From NCBI GenBank assembly GCA_951800155.1, contig CATOJL010000009.1:1-19299 (forward strand): a stretch of 19,299 nt of DNA, read 5' to 3'. This DNA comes from an uncultured Bacilli bacterium (GTDB taxonomy: Bacteria > Bacillota_I > Bacilli_A > RF39 > UBA660). The notes beneath the pieces were generated by a model. The model made no database searches. It was not told the origin of the DNA and worked only from the letters and a program-made list of their open reading frames with translations. Each line of letters starts with the position of its first letter. Position 1 is the stretch's first letter. Positions 8,493 through 15,278 of this stretch are shown one piece after another. The translations under genes and the position numbers were made by a program.

Positions 8493-9542
8493 ATGAAAGA
8501 TATAAAAGTTGTGCAATATGGTTGTGGGAAAATGAGCAAATATATTATGCGCTATGTAAAGGAAAAAGGAGGCGTTATCGTTGGCGCTATTGATGTAAAT
8601 CCTGCTATTATAGGGCATGATATTGCAGAGATTATTGAATGTGAAAAAACAGGAATTGTAGTTACTTCTACAGAAGAGGCTGAGAAGCTACTAAAAGAAG
8701 TAGAACCTGATATTGTGATTGTTACAACTATGAGTTTAATGGAAGATGTAAAAGATGCTTTATTGTTATGTGCAAAACTTGGTATTAGTGCTATCACGAC
8801 TTGTGAAGAGGCATTCTATCCAATGAACTCAAATCCAAATGTAACAAAAGAAATTGATGAGCTTGCAAAGAAAAATAATTGTACCATTACAGGAAGTGGC
8901 TATCAAGATGCTTACTGGGGAAATTTAATTACGACGTTAGTAGGAACAAGTGCTCATGTGACTAAAATTAAAGGAAGCTCTTCTTACAATGTAGAGGATT
9001 ATGGAATAGCTTTAGCAGAAGCACATGGAGCAGGACTTACTTTAGAAGAATTTGATGAAAAAATTGCTAAAAATGATGCTATTAAAGAAGAAGAGAGGCA
9101 AAGACAGATTGAGGATGGAACATTTATGCCTTCTTATATGTGGAATGTAAATGGATGGTTATGTGATAAATTGGGATTGCATGTCTTAAGGCAAGAACAA
9201 AAATGTGTACCTACAACACATACAGAGAGTATTCATTCGGATACCTTACAGATGGATATAAAGGCAGGAATGGCAACAGGGATGCGTGCCATTGTTACAA
9301 CAGAAACAGAAGAAGGAATTACTATTGAAACAGAATGTATTGGAAAAGTTTACGCAGATATAGATTGCGATCGAAATGTATGGACTATTGTTGGAGAACC
9401 TGAAACTACAATGGTAATTGAAAGACCACAAACGGTAGAGCTTACTTGTGCCACAATTGTAAATCGTATTCCTGATGTTTTAAGAAGTGATGCTGGATTT
9501 ATTCCAACTTCACAAATGGGTGAACTTGATTATTTAAAATAA
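8493..9542 (+). CDS. DapB-fold NAD(P)-dependent oxidoreductase, 2,4-diaminopentanoate dehydrogenase-like
   Basis: The protein begins with a Rossmann nucleotide-binding motif (VVQYGCGKMSKYI) and the acidic second-strand end GAIDVNP, followed by GHDIAEI, the pattern of the dihydrodipicolinate reductase/Ord N-domain. At 349 residues it is far longer than true DapB (about 265) and fits 2,4-diaminopentanoate dehydrogenase of ornithine degradation (about 340). The later GSGYQDAYWGNL and DYGIALAEAHGAGL segments fit that longer group. No other ornithine-fermentation gene is in the window, so the substrate is inference. It is transcribed alone from its own promoter. No terminator separates it from the damaged gene behind it. 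Confidence 0.75.
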   Translation: MKDIKVVQYGCGKMSKYIMRYVKEKGGVIVGAIDVNPAIIGHDIAEIIECEKTGIVVTSTEEAEKLLKEVEPDIVIVTTMSLMEDVKDALLLCAKLGISAITTCEEAFYPMNSNPNVTKEIDELAKKNNCTITGSGYQDAYWGNLITTLVGTSAHVTKIKGSSSYNVEDYGIALAEAHGAGLTLEEFDEKIAKNDAIKEEERQRQIEDGTFMPSYMWNVNGWLCDKLGLHVLRQEQKCVPTTHTESIHSDTLQMDIKAGMATGMRAIVTTETEEGITIETECIGKVYADIDCDRNVWTIVGEPETTMVIERPQTVELTCATIVNRIPDVLRSDAGFIPTSQMGELDYLK

Positions 9543-9663
9543 ACAATGTATATCATGCTCGTTTGTAGTTGACAATGCAAAACATGTAAGAATAAATTAT
9601 GATAAGGCAAATGTATTAATATCAGAGTTATTAAGTTTTAATAATGTTCATTATTTAACTAAA

Positions 9664-10476
9664 GTGCCTTATGGTATTTATGATATGAGTACGAAAGATA
9701 TTGTTAATTTTTTACTTATATATGATGCAATTGATTTTTCTTTTTGGGGTAATCCGAAATGGACTATAAATGTAAATGGTAAAAATTTAGATGGGGGCAT
9801 TGCTTTATTACATTGTATTTTCAATTTATTTAAAGATCGTAATAGTGAGGATGTTTATCAAAAATTGGAAAATATATCATTAGAAGATTTTGGTAATCTT
9901 TTAAAAGGTAATGTGGATATTCCTTTATTAAAAGAAAGATACGAAATAGTTAAAAGGATTGCAACAATCGTAAATAGAAAAATGAATGGTAATTTTTATG
10001 ATTATATAAAGGATAAAAAATGTGATAAAGATCTATTTAAAGTAATTCTTGATAACTTTACAAATTTTGAAGATACAAGAACCTATCAAGGTAAAACTAT
10101 ATACTTTTATAAGCTTGCACAACTTTTAACTTCTGATATTTTACATGTAGTGGAAAACAAAGAACAAGTTCAAGTTGATTATTCTAATTTACTAGGTTGT
10201 GCAGATTATAAGATACCACAAGTAATGCAAGGGTTTGGCATTTTAGAATATGATAGTGAATTATTTTCTATTTTAGAAAGTAAATCAGAAATTGAAGAAA
10301 ATAGTCCATTTGAAGTGGAAATAAGAGCAAGTATGATTATAGTTATTAATTATATACATGAGCAAATAGATAAATCTATTGATAGAATAGATATAAATAA
10401 TTTTATTTGGGGTAAAGGGCAAGATAAAACAAAGGATTATAGACCATACCATTTAACCAGAACAATATCATATTAA
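9664..10476 (+). CDS. Queuosine salvage protein (DUF2419/Qng1), 5' end broken, possible pseudogene
   Basis: Family members release queuine from queuosine 5'-phosphate so it can be inserted into tRNA. Matching signatures are DAIDFSFWGNPKW, a FEDTRTYQGKTIYFYKLAQLL segment (family: F-x-D, KRAQ), ADYKIPQVMQGFGILEYD, FEVEIRAS and the C-terminal YHLTRTISY. The first usable start is GTG 9664, with no ribosome site. Family-like sequence continues upstream in the same frame (FVVDNAKHVRINYDKANVLI, from about 9562) but has no start codon before the TAA at 9535-9537. An ATG at 9546 (MYIML) is one frame off, so a single-base indel near 9561 could explain the damage. The catalytic core is intact. No tgt or queuine transporter gene is present. 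Confidence 0.75.
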   Translation: MPYGIYDMSTKDIVNFLLIYDAIDFSFWGNPKWTINVNGKNLDGGIALLHCIFNLFKDRNSEDVYQKLENISLEDFGNLLKGNVDIPLLKERYEIVKRIATIVNRKMNGNFYDYIKDKKCDKDLFKVILDNFTNFEDTRTYQGKTIYFYKLAQLLTSDILHVVENKEQVQVDYSNLLGCADYKIPQVMQGFGILEYDSELFSILESKSEIEENSPFEVEIRASMIIVINYIHEQIDKSIDRIDINNFIWGKGQDKTKDYRPYHLTRTISY

Positions 10477-10756
10477 TTTAAGTGACCAAGAATCGCTTTT
10501 TCTTTTTCAAAATTGAGGACTAAAAAACGATTACCATGAATACTCTTCAAGTGTTATCTTCTGAAGGAAAAAGGAGGACTCATTTTCTGTTATCTCAAAA
10601 TAGGTAAGACATGCTAAAATTAGTCAAACTTCCGATACCTACACCCATGTAAGTGAAAATGATACAGTTCTCTAATGAAAGTTTTAAACTCATTATAAAA
10701 GACTTAGTTTGTATAAAGTCCCTAGATAAAAGCATATTATATAGTAAATAAAGTAT
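10477..10756. other. Non-coding stretch between the DUF2419 gene and the toxin-antitoxin locus
   Basis: Apart from the recombinase tail at 10604-10675, I see no gene, clear promoter or terminator here. It is probably the debris of an integrated element. Confidence 0.5.
10604..10675 (+). pseudogene. C-terminal remnant of a tyrosine recombinase/integrase
   Basis: A short frame reads RHAKISQTSDTYTHVSEN and then a few residues to TAA. This matches the tail of tyrosine recombinases (GHSSISTTLDTYSHV type), including the His box and the catalytic Tyr in TYTHV. A TAG lies immediately upstream in frame (10601-10603), and I found no R-H-R part of the catalytic domain further up. It is therefore a dead fragment. 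Confidence 0.6.
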
Positions 10757-10785
10757 TTGCATTTTTAAATAAATTATGCTATACT
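10757..10785 (+). promoter_or_regulatory. Antitoxin RNA promoter
   Basis: TTGCAT (10757-10762) and TATACT (10780-10785) are 17 bases apart, with TGC forming an extended -10. The predicted start is near 10792. By consensus it looks stronger than the opposing toxin promoter. Confidence 0.85.
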
Positions 10786-10797
10786 TTATTTGTAAAC

Positions 10798-10839
10798 AAA
10801 AAAGGAATACCTAATTTTCGTGAGTTAGGTACCATTCCT
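10798..10839 (-). terminator. Intrinsic terminator of the toxin mRNA
   Basis: Read on the minus strand, AGGAAT/ATTCCT and ACCTAA/TTAGGT pair around a ten-base loop with a GGT bulge, then six T at 10803-10798. The same DNA read on the plus strand forms the 5' hairpin of the antisense RNA. Confidence 0.85.
10803..10839 (+). repeat. Inverted repeat copy A flanking the toxin gene
   Basis: Imperfect palindrome beginning AGGAATACCTAA and ending TTAGGTACCATTCCT. Its reverse complement matches copy B at 10995-11026 over both arms, with the centres differing in length by five bases. Confidence 0.85.
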
Positions 10840-10851
10840 ATAAAGGTTTTT

Positions 10852-10888
10852 AGTACCTACTTCAACTTAGAAGTGGTACTATTTTTTT
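10852..10888 (+). terminator. Intrinsic terminator of the antitoxin RNA
   Basis: AGTACC/GGTACT and ACTTC/GAAGT pair with one bulged T around the loop AACTTA, followed by ATTTTTTT. It lacks a T-tract on the other strand, so it should act in the plus direction only. Confidence 0.88.
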
Positions 10889-10959
10889 ATTTCGATAATT
10901 ATTAATAAAATAATTATTAAAATTAGAAGGATATAGTTGTAAAACTCTCGTTTTTTCAT
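10879..10959 (-). CDS. Small hydrophobic peptide, putative type I toxin (26 aa)
   Basis: The peptide has a basic start (MKKREFYNY), then a run of 13 Ile/Leu residues forming one membrane helix, then a charged end (EIKK). That is the architecture of TxpA, BsrG and Fst-type toxins that insert in the membrane. The ribosome site AAAGGAGGA is near-perfect (plus-strand complement at 10968-10976), nine bases before the ATG, which argues strongly for translation. The same site is paired in a hairpin with upstream CCTTTCC, so translation should be inhibited in the unprocessed mRNA. Promoter TTTACT-17-TATAAT and a minus-strand terminator frame a message of about 230 nt. I see no primary-sequence match to a named toxin beyond this architecture. 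Confidence 0.8.
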   Translation of the reverse strand: MKKREFYNYILLILIIILLIIIEIKK

Positions 10960-10971
10960 TATACCAATCCT

Positions 10972-10997
10972 CCTTTCCATGATTTATCAAGGAAAGG
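10972..10997 (-). promoter_or_regulatory. Shine-Dalgarno-sequestering hairpin in the toxin mRNA leader
   Basis: The first part of the toxin ribosome site (GGAAAGG of GGAAAGGAGG) pairs with CCTTTCC just upstream. After one mismatch, TGA/TCA extends the stem. Blocking of the ribosome site in this way is typical of type I toxin mRNAs. Confidence 0.75.
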
Positions 10998-11026
10998 AAT
11001 AGTACCTAAACGAATTAAGTATTCCT
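10995..11026 (-). repeat. Inverted repeat copy B, 5' hairpin of the toxin mRNA
   Basis: Minus-strand reading begins AGGAATACTTAATTCG and ends TAGGTACTATTCCT, so the RNA folds on a TTCG loop. The predicted mRNA start coincides with its first base. It is an inverted copy of repeat A. Confidence 0.85.
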
Positions 11027-11032
11027 GTCTAA

Positions 11033-11061
11033 ATTATATTATAAAATAAACTTTAAGTAAA
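11033..11061 (-). promoter_or_regulatory. Toxin mRNA promoter
   Basis: On the minus strand TTTACT (11061-11056) and TATAAT (11038-11033) are separated by 17 bases. A second overlapping TATAAT lies at 11043-11038. The predicted start is near 11026. Confidence 0.78.
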
Positions 11062-11422
11062 AATATCGTTTCGCGATTTTTATACATGATTAGTAGATTG
11101 TAAATGTGTGTGGGAAAATAGATACTAGTAACACGCAAATCAATAGAAATATTTGTTTTTTCACAGATACCTTGCCATGAAATAATCCTATTTTCTAACT
11201 ACTTCTATGGCACCCTGTTAAACGAAGTATATTTTGATGGGTCGGTGTCTTGGTATCTGATAAATGTATCAGAATAAATCGTCGAAAGTATTATTTCTTG
11301 TTTTCTTTTTTCAATGGGTAAATGTGGTGTAGTTTACTTTAGGAGTTTCACTTTCTTTTTAAGTGATGCAGAAAGTATTTCCAATTTGAGAAAATTATTT
11401 TGACTATATGATAAATATAAAT
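11062..11422. other. Non-coding region with an unexplained folded segment
   Basis: No convincing gene is present. Perfect inverted repeats CAGATACC (11164-11171) and GGTATCTG (11252-11259) enclose TGCCAT/ATGGCA (11173-11178, 11207-11212) and CACC/GGTG (11211-11214, 11244-11247), which suggests a three-way junction. A second hairpin CTGATA/TATCAG (11257-11272) overlaps the closing strand, and another, TCACTT/AAGTGA, lies at 11348-11366. None has a T-tract. Confidence 0.45.
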
Positions 11423-11451
11423 TTGAAAAAAAAATAGAATTATAGTATAAT
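11423..11451 (+). promoter_or_regulatory. Promoter of the small membrane protein/GGDEF pair
   Basis: TTGAAA (11423-11428) and TATAAT (11446-11451) are 17 bases apart. GGAGG at 11460-11464 follows, nine bases before the ATG. Confidence 0.85.
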
Positions 11452-11473
11452 ATACACACGGAGGATTGATGAG

Positions 11474-11929
11474 ATGGAATTTATTAAAGAACATAAATTT
11501 ATGGTAGTAACACTATGTCTTTTTTTACTCATGCTTCTTGTGGGAGGTATTTTGGCTTATAAATTGTTTTTTTCCTATGGAAATGATAAATATGGGGATC
11601 GGTTAAAACCCATTGAAAATCTTAAAATTAACAATCATACGATTTCGAAGTTGGAATCTGAGTTAAAAGAATTGGAGTTTGTTGAAAAAGTAACAACAAA
11701 TGTGAATGGAAAACTTATCAATGTATTCTTTACAGTAAATAATGAGTTAGAAAAGGGAAAAGCGAAAGAATATGGAGATAAAGTACTTCCTTATTTTTCC
11801 GAGGAAGAAAGAAAAAACTATGACATACAAATTTTTGTAATGACAAAGGAAATAAAAGAAGAAGAGGGTTATTCTATTATTGGATATGTAAGAGCAGGAA
11901 AAGAAGCCATTGAATGGAGTAATAATTAG
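11474..11929 (+). CDS. Single-pass membrane protein of unknown function
   Basis: This 151-residue protein has a short basic cytoplasmic start, one membrane helix (about residues 9-32, VVTLCLFLLMLLVGGILAY) and an outward-facing domain of about 115 residues with mixed strands and helices. It lacks Cys in that domain and ends SIIGYVRAGKEAIEWSNN. I do not recognise a named family. It is the first gene of a two-gene unit: the sensor/GGDEF gene starts nine bases after its stop and has no promoter of its own. A shared role in envelope sensing is plausible but not shown. Confidence 0.75.
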   Translation: MEFIKEHKFMVVTLCLFLLMLLVGGILAYKLFFSYGNDKYGDRLKPIENLKINNHTISKLESELKELEFVEKVTTNVNGKLINVFFTVNNELEKGKAKEYGDKVLPYFSEEERKNYDIQIFVMTKEIKEEEGYSIIGYVRAGKEAIEWSNN

Positions 11930-11938
11930 GTGATGTAG

Positions 11939-13978
11939 ATGAATAAGAAAAAGGTATTTTTAATCAGTTTAATCCTTTTTTTAGGATTGGTTATAGGTGG
12001 AGGTTTCTATTATTATTTTGTAATGGAGGATAAATTTACCACTTTAACGATTGCGGAAAAAGAATGGATTGAAGACAATAAGAACAATATTATTGATATA
12101 TCTCTTCCAACAAAGATCCCTATTTTTAGTTATGAAGGTGGAGGAGTATTCTTTGATTTTCTTAGTGATATAGAGAAAATGACAGGGTTAGAATTCAATA
12201 AACTATCTTATAATTTATCAAATGATCCTACAAGCCCTTATGCTTTTGTAAAGAAAGATAAGAAAGAGGAGAATGATATTTTAATTTATGAAGATAACTA
12301 TGTTCTCATTACAAAAGAAAATGTGAAATATACACAATTAAGTGATATTCCTGTTATGACTGTTGGTGTACTCGATCAAAATCTAGATGTATCGCATCAA
12401 TATTTAAGAGAAAACGGCGGAATTACACTACAAGAGTTTCGGGATATTGCTAGTTTAACACAAGCATTTGAAACAGATAAAGTACAAGGAATTTTATTAC
12501 CCAAAACACTATATATTGATCAGATTTTACAGAATGAAGGGTACTATATTTCTTATCAATTAACGGAAATGGTTAATGAATATGTTCTACGTCTTGGAGA
12601 TAATAAGAAATTAAATACGATTTTAAAGAAATATTTTACAAAGTGGGCGAAAGATAAGTATACAGATGTATTTAATAAGCATTTTGCAACAAATTATTTC
12701 GCATTCAATGAAATTTATGAAAGTGATATTGCTTTATTTAGAGGGAAACGTTATACCTATGGATTTGTATCCCATGCACCATATGATGCTTTAGATAAGG
12801 GAAATTTAATTGGAATTAATAGTGAAATTATTAAAAACTTTTCTAAAATGTCAGATATAGAAATTACTTTCTCTGAATATAAAAGTTTATCAGGACTAAT
12901 GAATGCATTTAATGAAAATAAAGTAGATTTTTTCTTAAATGTATCATCAAACAAAAATTATGCAATTGATGTCCAAGAAACAGTGGATGTATTTGATGAA
13001 CCTGTGGTAGTTGTATCACATATGCATAATAATATTACGATTAATTCCCTTGCTTCCTTGATTTCAAAAACAGTAAATACTTTGGAAGATTCTAAAATAG
13101 CCGCTTCCTTATCTAATTATGACATTTCTATTAAAACATTTGGAAATATGGAAGATTTACTAGAGAATAGTCATGAGGATAGTATACTTGTTTTAGATGA
13201 AAGAACATATGCCATGTATGTAAGAGGGAAACTATCTGATTATAAAGTGGATTACTCTTACCATTTGGAAGATGGCTATACCTATGTATGTCGTGATATT
13301 CATGATAATAAAATATTTAATCAATTCTTTAATTTTTATATTAGTTTTATTAATGAGAAGCAATATGCGAATAAAGTAACATATGATATGTTCCTTTCCC
13401 TAGATGATTCAACCTTTGCCATCTATGCATCTTTTGGTTTACTTCTATTAGGACTCACCGCTATACTTATTTTACTTTCGAAGAAAAAGCCAACACATAA
13501 TAAGATCAAGAAAGTGCGTAAAGAGGAAAAAATTAAATATATTGATCAACTCACATGCTTAAAAAATAGAAATTTCTTAAATGATAGTATGAAACATTGG
13601 GATAATAGTGAAATTTATCCACAAACGATTATTATTATTGACCTAAATAATATTGCCTATGTCAATGATAATTATGGACATGAAGAGGGCGATAAAGTCA
13701 TTATTGAAGCAGCAAATGTTCTAATCAAAAATCAAGTTGAAAATAGTGAAATTATTCGTACAGATGGAAATGAGTTTTTGATTTATTTAGTTGCTTATGA
13801 TGAAAAGCAAATTGTTTCTTATATTCGAAAATTGACAAAAGAATTAAAAGAAATAGCACATGGATTTGGGGCTGCTCTTGGTTATAGCATGATTAATGAT
13901 GCTATTAAGACAATTGATGATGCTATTAATGAAGCAACACTTGATATGCGAAATAACAAAGAAGAAGCACAGAATTGA
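11939..13978 (+). CDS. Membrane sensor with two solute-binding-like domains and a degenerate GGDEF domain
   Basis: Residues 5-28 form a signal anchor. About 38-235 and 262-475 look like two family-3 solute-binding-protein domains (the second starts YTYGFVSHAPYDALDKGNL). A membrane helix lies at about 492-510 and a cytoplasmic GGDEF domain at about 535-672 (IDQLTCLKNRNFL, DLNNIAYVNDNYGHEEGD). The signature motif reads RTDGNEF, with DGNEF at 609-613 in place of GGDEF: the first Gly is Asp and the acidic third residue is Asn. Asp568, the other metal-binding position, is kept. Cyclic-di-GMP synthesis is therefore doubtful, and the domain may only bind nucleotide or signal by contact. Ligands are probably small amino-acid-like molecules. 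It ends in TGA. Confidence 0.85.
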   Translation: MNKKKVFLISLILFLGLVIGGGFYYYFVMEDKFTTLTIAEKEWIEDNKNNIIDISLPTKIPIFSYEGGGVFFDFLSDIEKMTGLEFNKLSYNLSNDPTSPYAFVKKDKKEENDILIYEDNYVLITKENVKYTQLSDIPVMTVGVLDQNLDVSHQYLRENGGITLQEFRDIASLTQAFETDKVQGILLPKTLYIDQILQNEGYYISYQLTEMVNEYVLRLGDNKKLNTILKKYFTKWAKDKYTDVFNKHFATNYFAFNEIYESDIALFRGKRYTYGFVSHAPYDALDKGNLIGINSEIIKNFSKMSDIEITFSEYKSLSGLMNAFNENKVDFFLNVSSNKNYAIDVQETVDVFDEPVVVVSHMHNNITINSLASLISKTVNTLEDSKIAASLSNYDISIKTFGNMEDLLENSHEDSILVLDERTYAMYVRGKLSDYKVDYSYHLEDGYTYVCRDIHDNKIFNQFFNFYISFINEKQYANKVTYDMFLSLDDSTFAIYASFGLLLLGLTAILILLSKKKPTHNKIKKVRKEEKIKYIDQLTCLKNRNFLNDSMKHWDNSEIYPQTIIIIDLNNIAYVNDNYGHEEGDKVIIEAANVLIKNQVENSEIIRTDGNEFLIYLVAYDEKQIVSYIRKLTKELKEIAHGFGAALGYSMINDAIKTIDDAINEATLDMRNNKEEAQN

Positions 13979-13988
13979 AAAAAGAAGT

Positions 13989-14034
13989 AAAAAGTCGAAA
14001 ATACCTTTACAGAAAATGGTTAAGCGACTTTTTT
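13989..14034 (+). terminator. Terminator after the GGDEF gene
   Basis: AAAAAGTCG pairs with CGACTTTTTT across a 27-base loop. The loop is long, but the stem and T-run are clear. From here to 14242 I see nothing coding. Confidence 0.6.
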
Positions 14035-14219
14035 CTTTTCTTCTAGTAGAAAGTTTATGGGTAAGGATGAAGAAAATAATTTTATGTCTTTAAAGAGAGT
14101 AGGAAAGGGAAACTGTTCTACTTACTAACTTATGCAATTTAAAAAAAAGGTTCTTGTTATCATTTTGGGTTTCTTTTGGAAAATAGAGTTTAGTTTTTTT
14201 GAAAGAAGAAAGGAAATAT

Positions 14220-14248
14220 TTTCTTTTTTTTCAATAATTATGTATAAT
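14220..14248 (+). promoter_or_regulatory. Weak candidate promoter for the YihY gene
   Basis: TATAAT at 14243-14248 is perfect, but the -35 position (TTTCTT, 14220-14225) matches consensus poorly. Confidence 0.4.
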
Positions 14249-14267
14249 AATAAATAATGGTGATGGT

Positions 14268-15134
14268 ATGAAAGAGAAAATAAAAATAGAAATAAAAAAA
14301 TTTTATCAGTTATTTAAACAATTTCTAAAGAGCTTTTTAGAAATTTCAACACGTCCTGCTATGCGCATTTTACCGGGTAATTTGGCTTTTTTTCTAGTCC
14401 TTTCTTTCGCACCAATTATAACTTTAATTGCCCTTTTAGCCTCTCGCTTTTCCATTCCCTTGCTTTCTTTTTTAAATGATTTTGAACATATGTTACCTAA
14501 TGATTTAGTACAGATTTTTGAAATGTTTCTATCTGGAGAGAATCCGCCAACTGGATCTTTAATGATTTATTTACTGCTTGGTTTTATTACTGCTTCTAAT
14601 GGAGCACATTCTATCATTATTGCATCGAATACATTGTATGATATTAAACAAGATTCTTATATAAAACGAAGAATAAAGGCTTTTTTCTTAACTATTATTT
14701 TGATTTTTGAGTTCCTTTTTATTCTTATTTTTCTTGTTTATGGAAACATTTTAATGAAATGGATTTTATCTTTTTCCTTATTTGCGTCAATACGTTCTAG
14801 TATTTACGATAGTTTTATTTTTTTGAAATGGCCAATTATTATGGTTGTTACTTTTATTCTAATTAAACTATTGTATACCATTGCTCCAGATAAAAAAATA
14901 GGCAGTAAAAATGTTACAAGAGGAGCTTTATTTACAACCATTGGTTGGACCTTTGCGACTGTTTTTTATGCTTATTATGCCAATAATATGGCCAATTATA
15001 GTGTCTTTTATGGAGGACTTTCCAACTTAATTGTTCTTATGATGTGGATTTACTTTGTTTCTTATATCTTAGTACTAGGAATTGCTATGAATGTGAGTTA
15101 TTATAAAGGAGATAAGAATAAATTAGAGGAATGA
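14268..15134 (+). CDS. YihY/BrkB family inner membrane protein
   Basis: The 288-residue protein has a basic cytoplasmic N-terminus and about six membrane segments. NLAFFLVLSFAPIITLIALL corresponds to the family's first helix with its Ser-x-x-Pro pattern. ASNGAHSIIIASNTLYDI and TIAPDKKIGSKNVTRGALFTT are further conserved stretches, the latter corresponding to the family's P-D/N-x-x-x-x-W-x-x-x-x-P-G-A region. Members were once called ribonuclease BN, which was a misassignment; the actual function is not settled. The ribosome site is weak (GGTGATGG). The gene ends in TGA and converges on rpmB. Confidence 0.9.
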   Translation: MKEKIKIEIKKFYQLFKQFLKSFLEISTRPAMRILPGNLAFFLVLSFAPIITLIALLASRFSIPLLSFLNDFEHMLPNDLVQIFEMFLSGENPPTGSLMIYLLLGFITASNGAHSIIIASNTLYDIKQDSYIKRRIKAFFLTIILIFEFLFILIFLVYGNILMKWILSFSLFASIRSSIYDSFIFLKWPIIMVVTFILIKLLYTIAPDKKIGSKNVTRGALFTTIGWTFATVFYAYYANNMANYSVFYGGLSNLIVLMMWIYFVSYILVLGIAMNVSYYKGDKNKLEE

Positions 15135-15143
15135 GGTTATATT

Positions 15144-15171
15144 AAAAAAGTACACGATTGTTGCTCGTGTA
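15144..15171 (-). terminator. Second minus-strand terminator downstream of rpmB
   Basis: TACACGA/TCGTGTA is a perfect 7-bp stem. On the minus strand it is followed by C and six T. On the plus strand it has no T-tract. Confidence 0.6.
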
Positions 15172-15248
15172 TGAAACAGACTACATATTGTAGTACATGG
15201 GGTAGTTTTAGATGAACTAACAAGTATTATTTCATTGGCTTGCAACAT

Positions 15249-15278
15249 AAAAAAAGACTTTTCATAAGCCTTTTTTTT
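15249..15278 (-). terminator. rpmB terminator
   Basis: On the minus strand AAGGCTT pairs with AAGTCTT (one G-U pair), followed by a T-run. T also flanks the plus strand, so it may weakly stop transcription from the YihY gene. Confidence 0.78.

Larger units (their letters stand above)
10792..10888 (+). ncRNA. Putative type I antitoxin RNA (antisense to toxin mRNA 3' end)
   Basis: A transcript of about 97 nt would run from the promoter at 10757-10785 to the terminator at 10852-10888. It has a 5' hairpin (10803-10839) in which GGAAT/ATTCC and ACCTAA/TTAGGT enclose a loop containing TTCG, then a linker, then the terminator hairpin. No plausible reading frame lies in it. It is fully complementary to the toxin mRNA 3' untranslated region and to the last three sense codons and stop of the toxin gene. 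This convergent, 3'-overlapping design is the one known for Gram-positive type I systems such as txpA/RatA, bsrG/SR4 and par (fst). Expression is inferred, not shown. Confidence 0.75.

Noticed and set aside
10852..10888. Bidirectional terminator shared by toxin and antitoxin RNAs, as in the par locus
   Set aside because: The minus-strand side of this stem is followed by A residues rather than T. The toxin mRNA has its own terminator further on at 10839-10798.
10803..11026. A miniature transposable element bounded by the inverted repeats
   Set aside because: The repeats are internal RNA hairpins aligned with transcription start and terminator, with no visible target-site duplication, so a toxin-antitoxin explanation fits better.
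11122..11277. Open frame of 51 codons on the plus strand with protein-like composition
   Set aside because: It has no start codon or ribosome site, overlaps the inverted repeats, and resembles no family I know. T-rich DNA makes such frames common.
13896..14093. Plus-strand ORF overlapping the end of the GGDEF gene
   Set aside because: It reads out of frame through the GGDEF C-terminus and the terminator, and is low-complexity Leu/Lys/Met.
14207..14232. A/T-only hairpin with T-run before the YihY gene
   Set aside because: AAGAAA/TTTCTT without G-C pairs is too weak to call a terminator.
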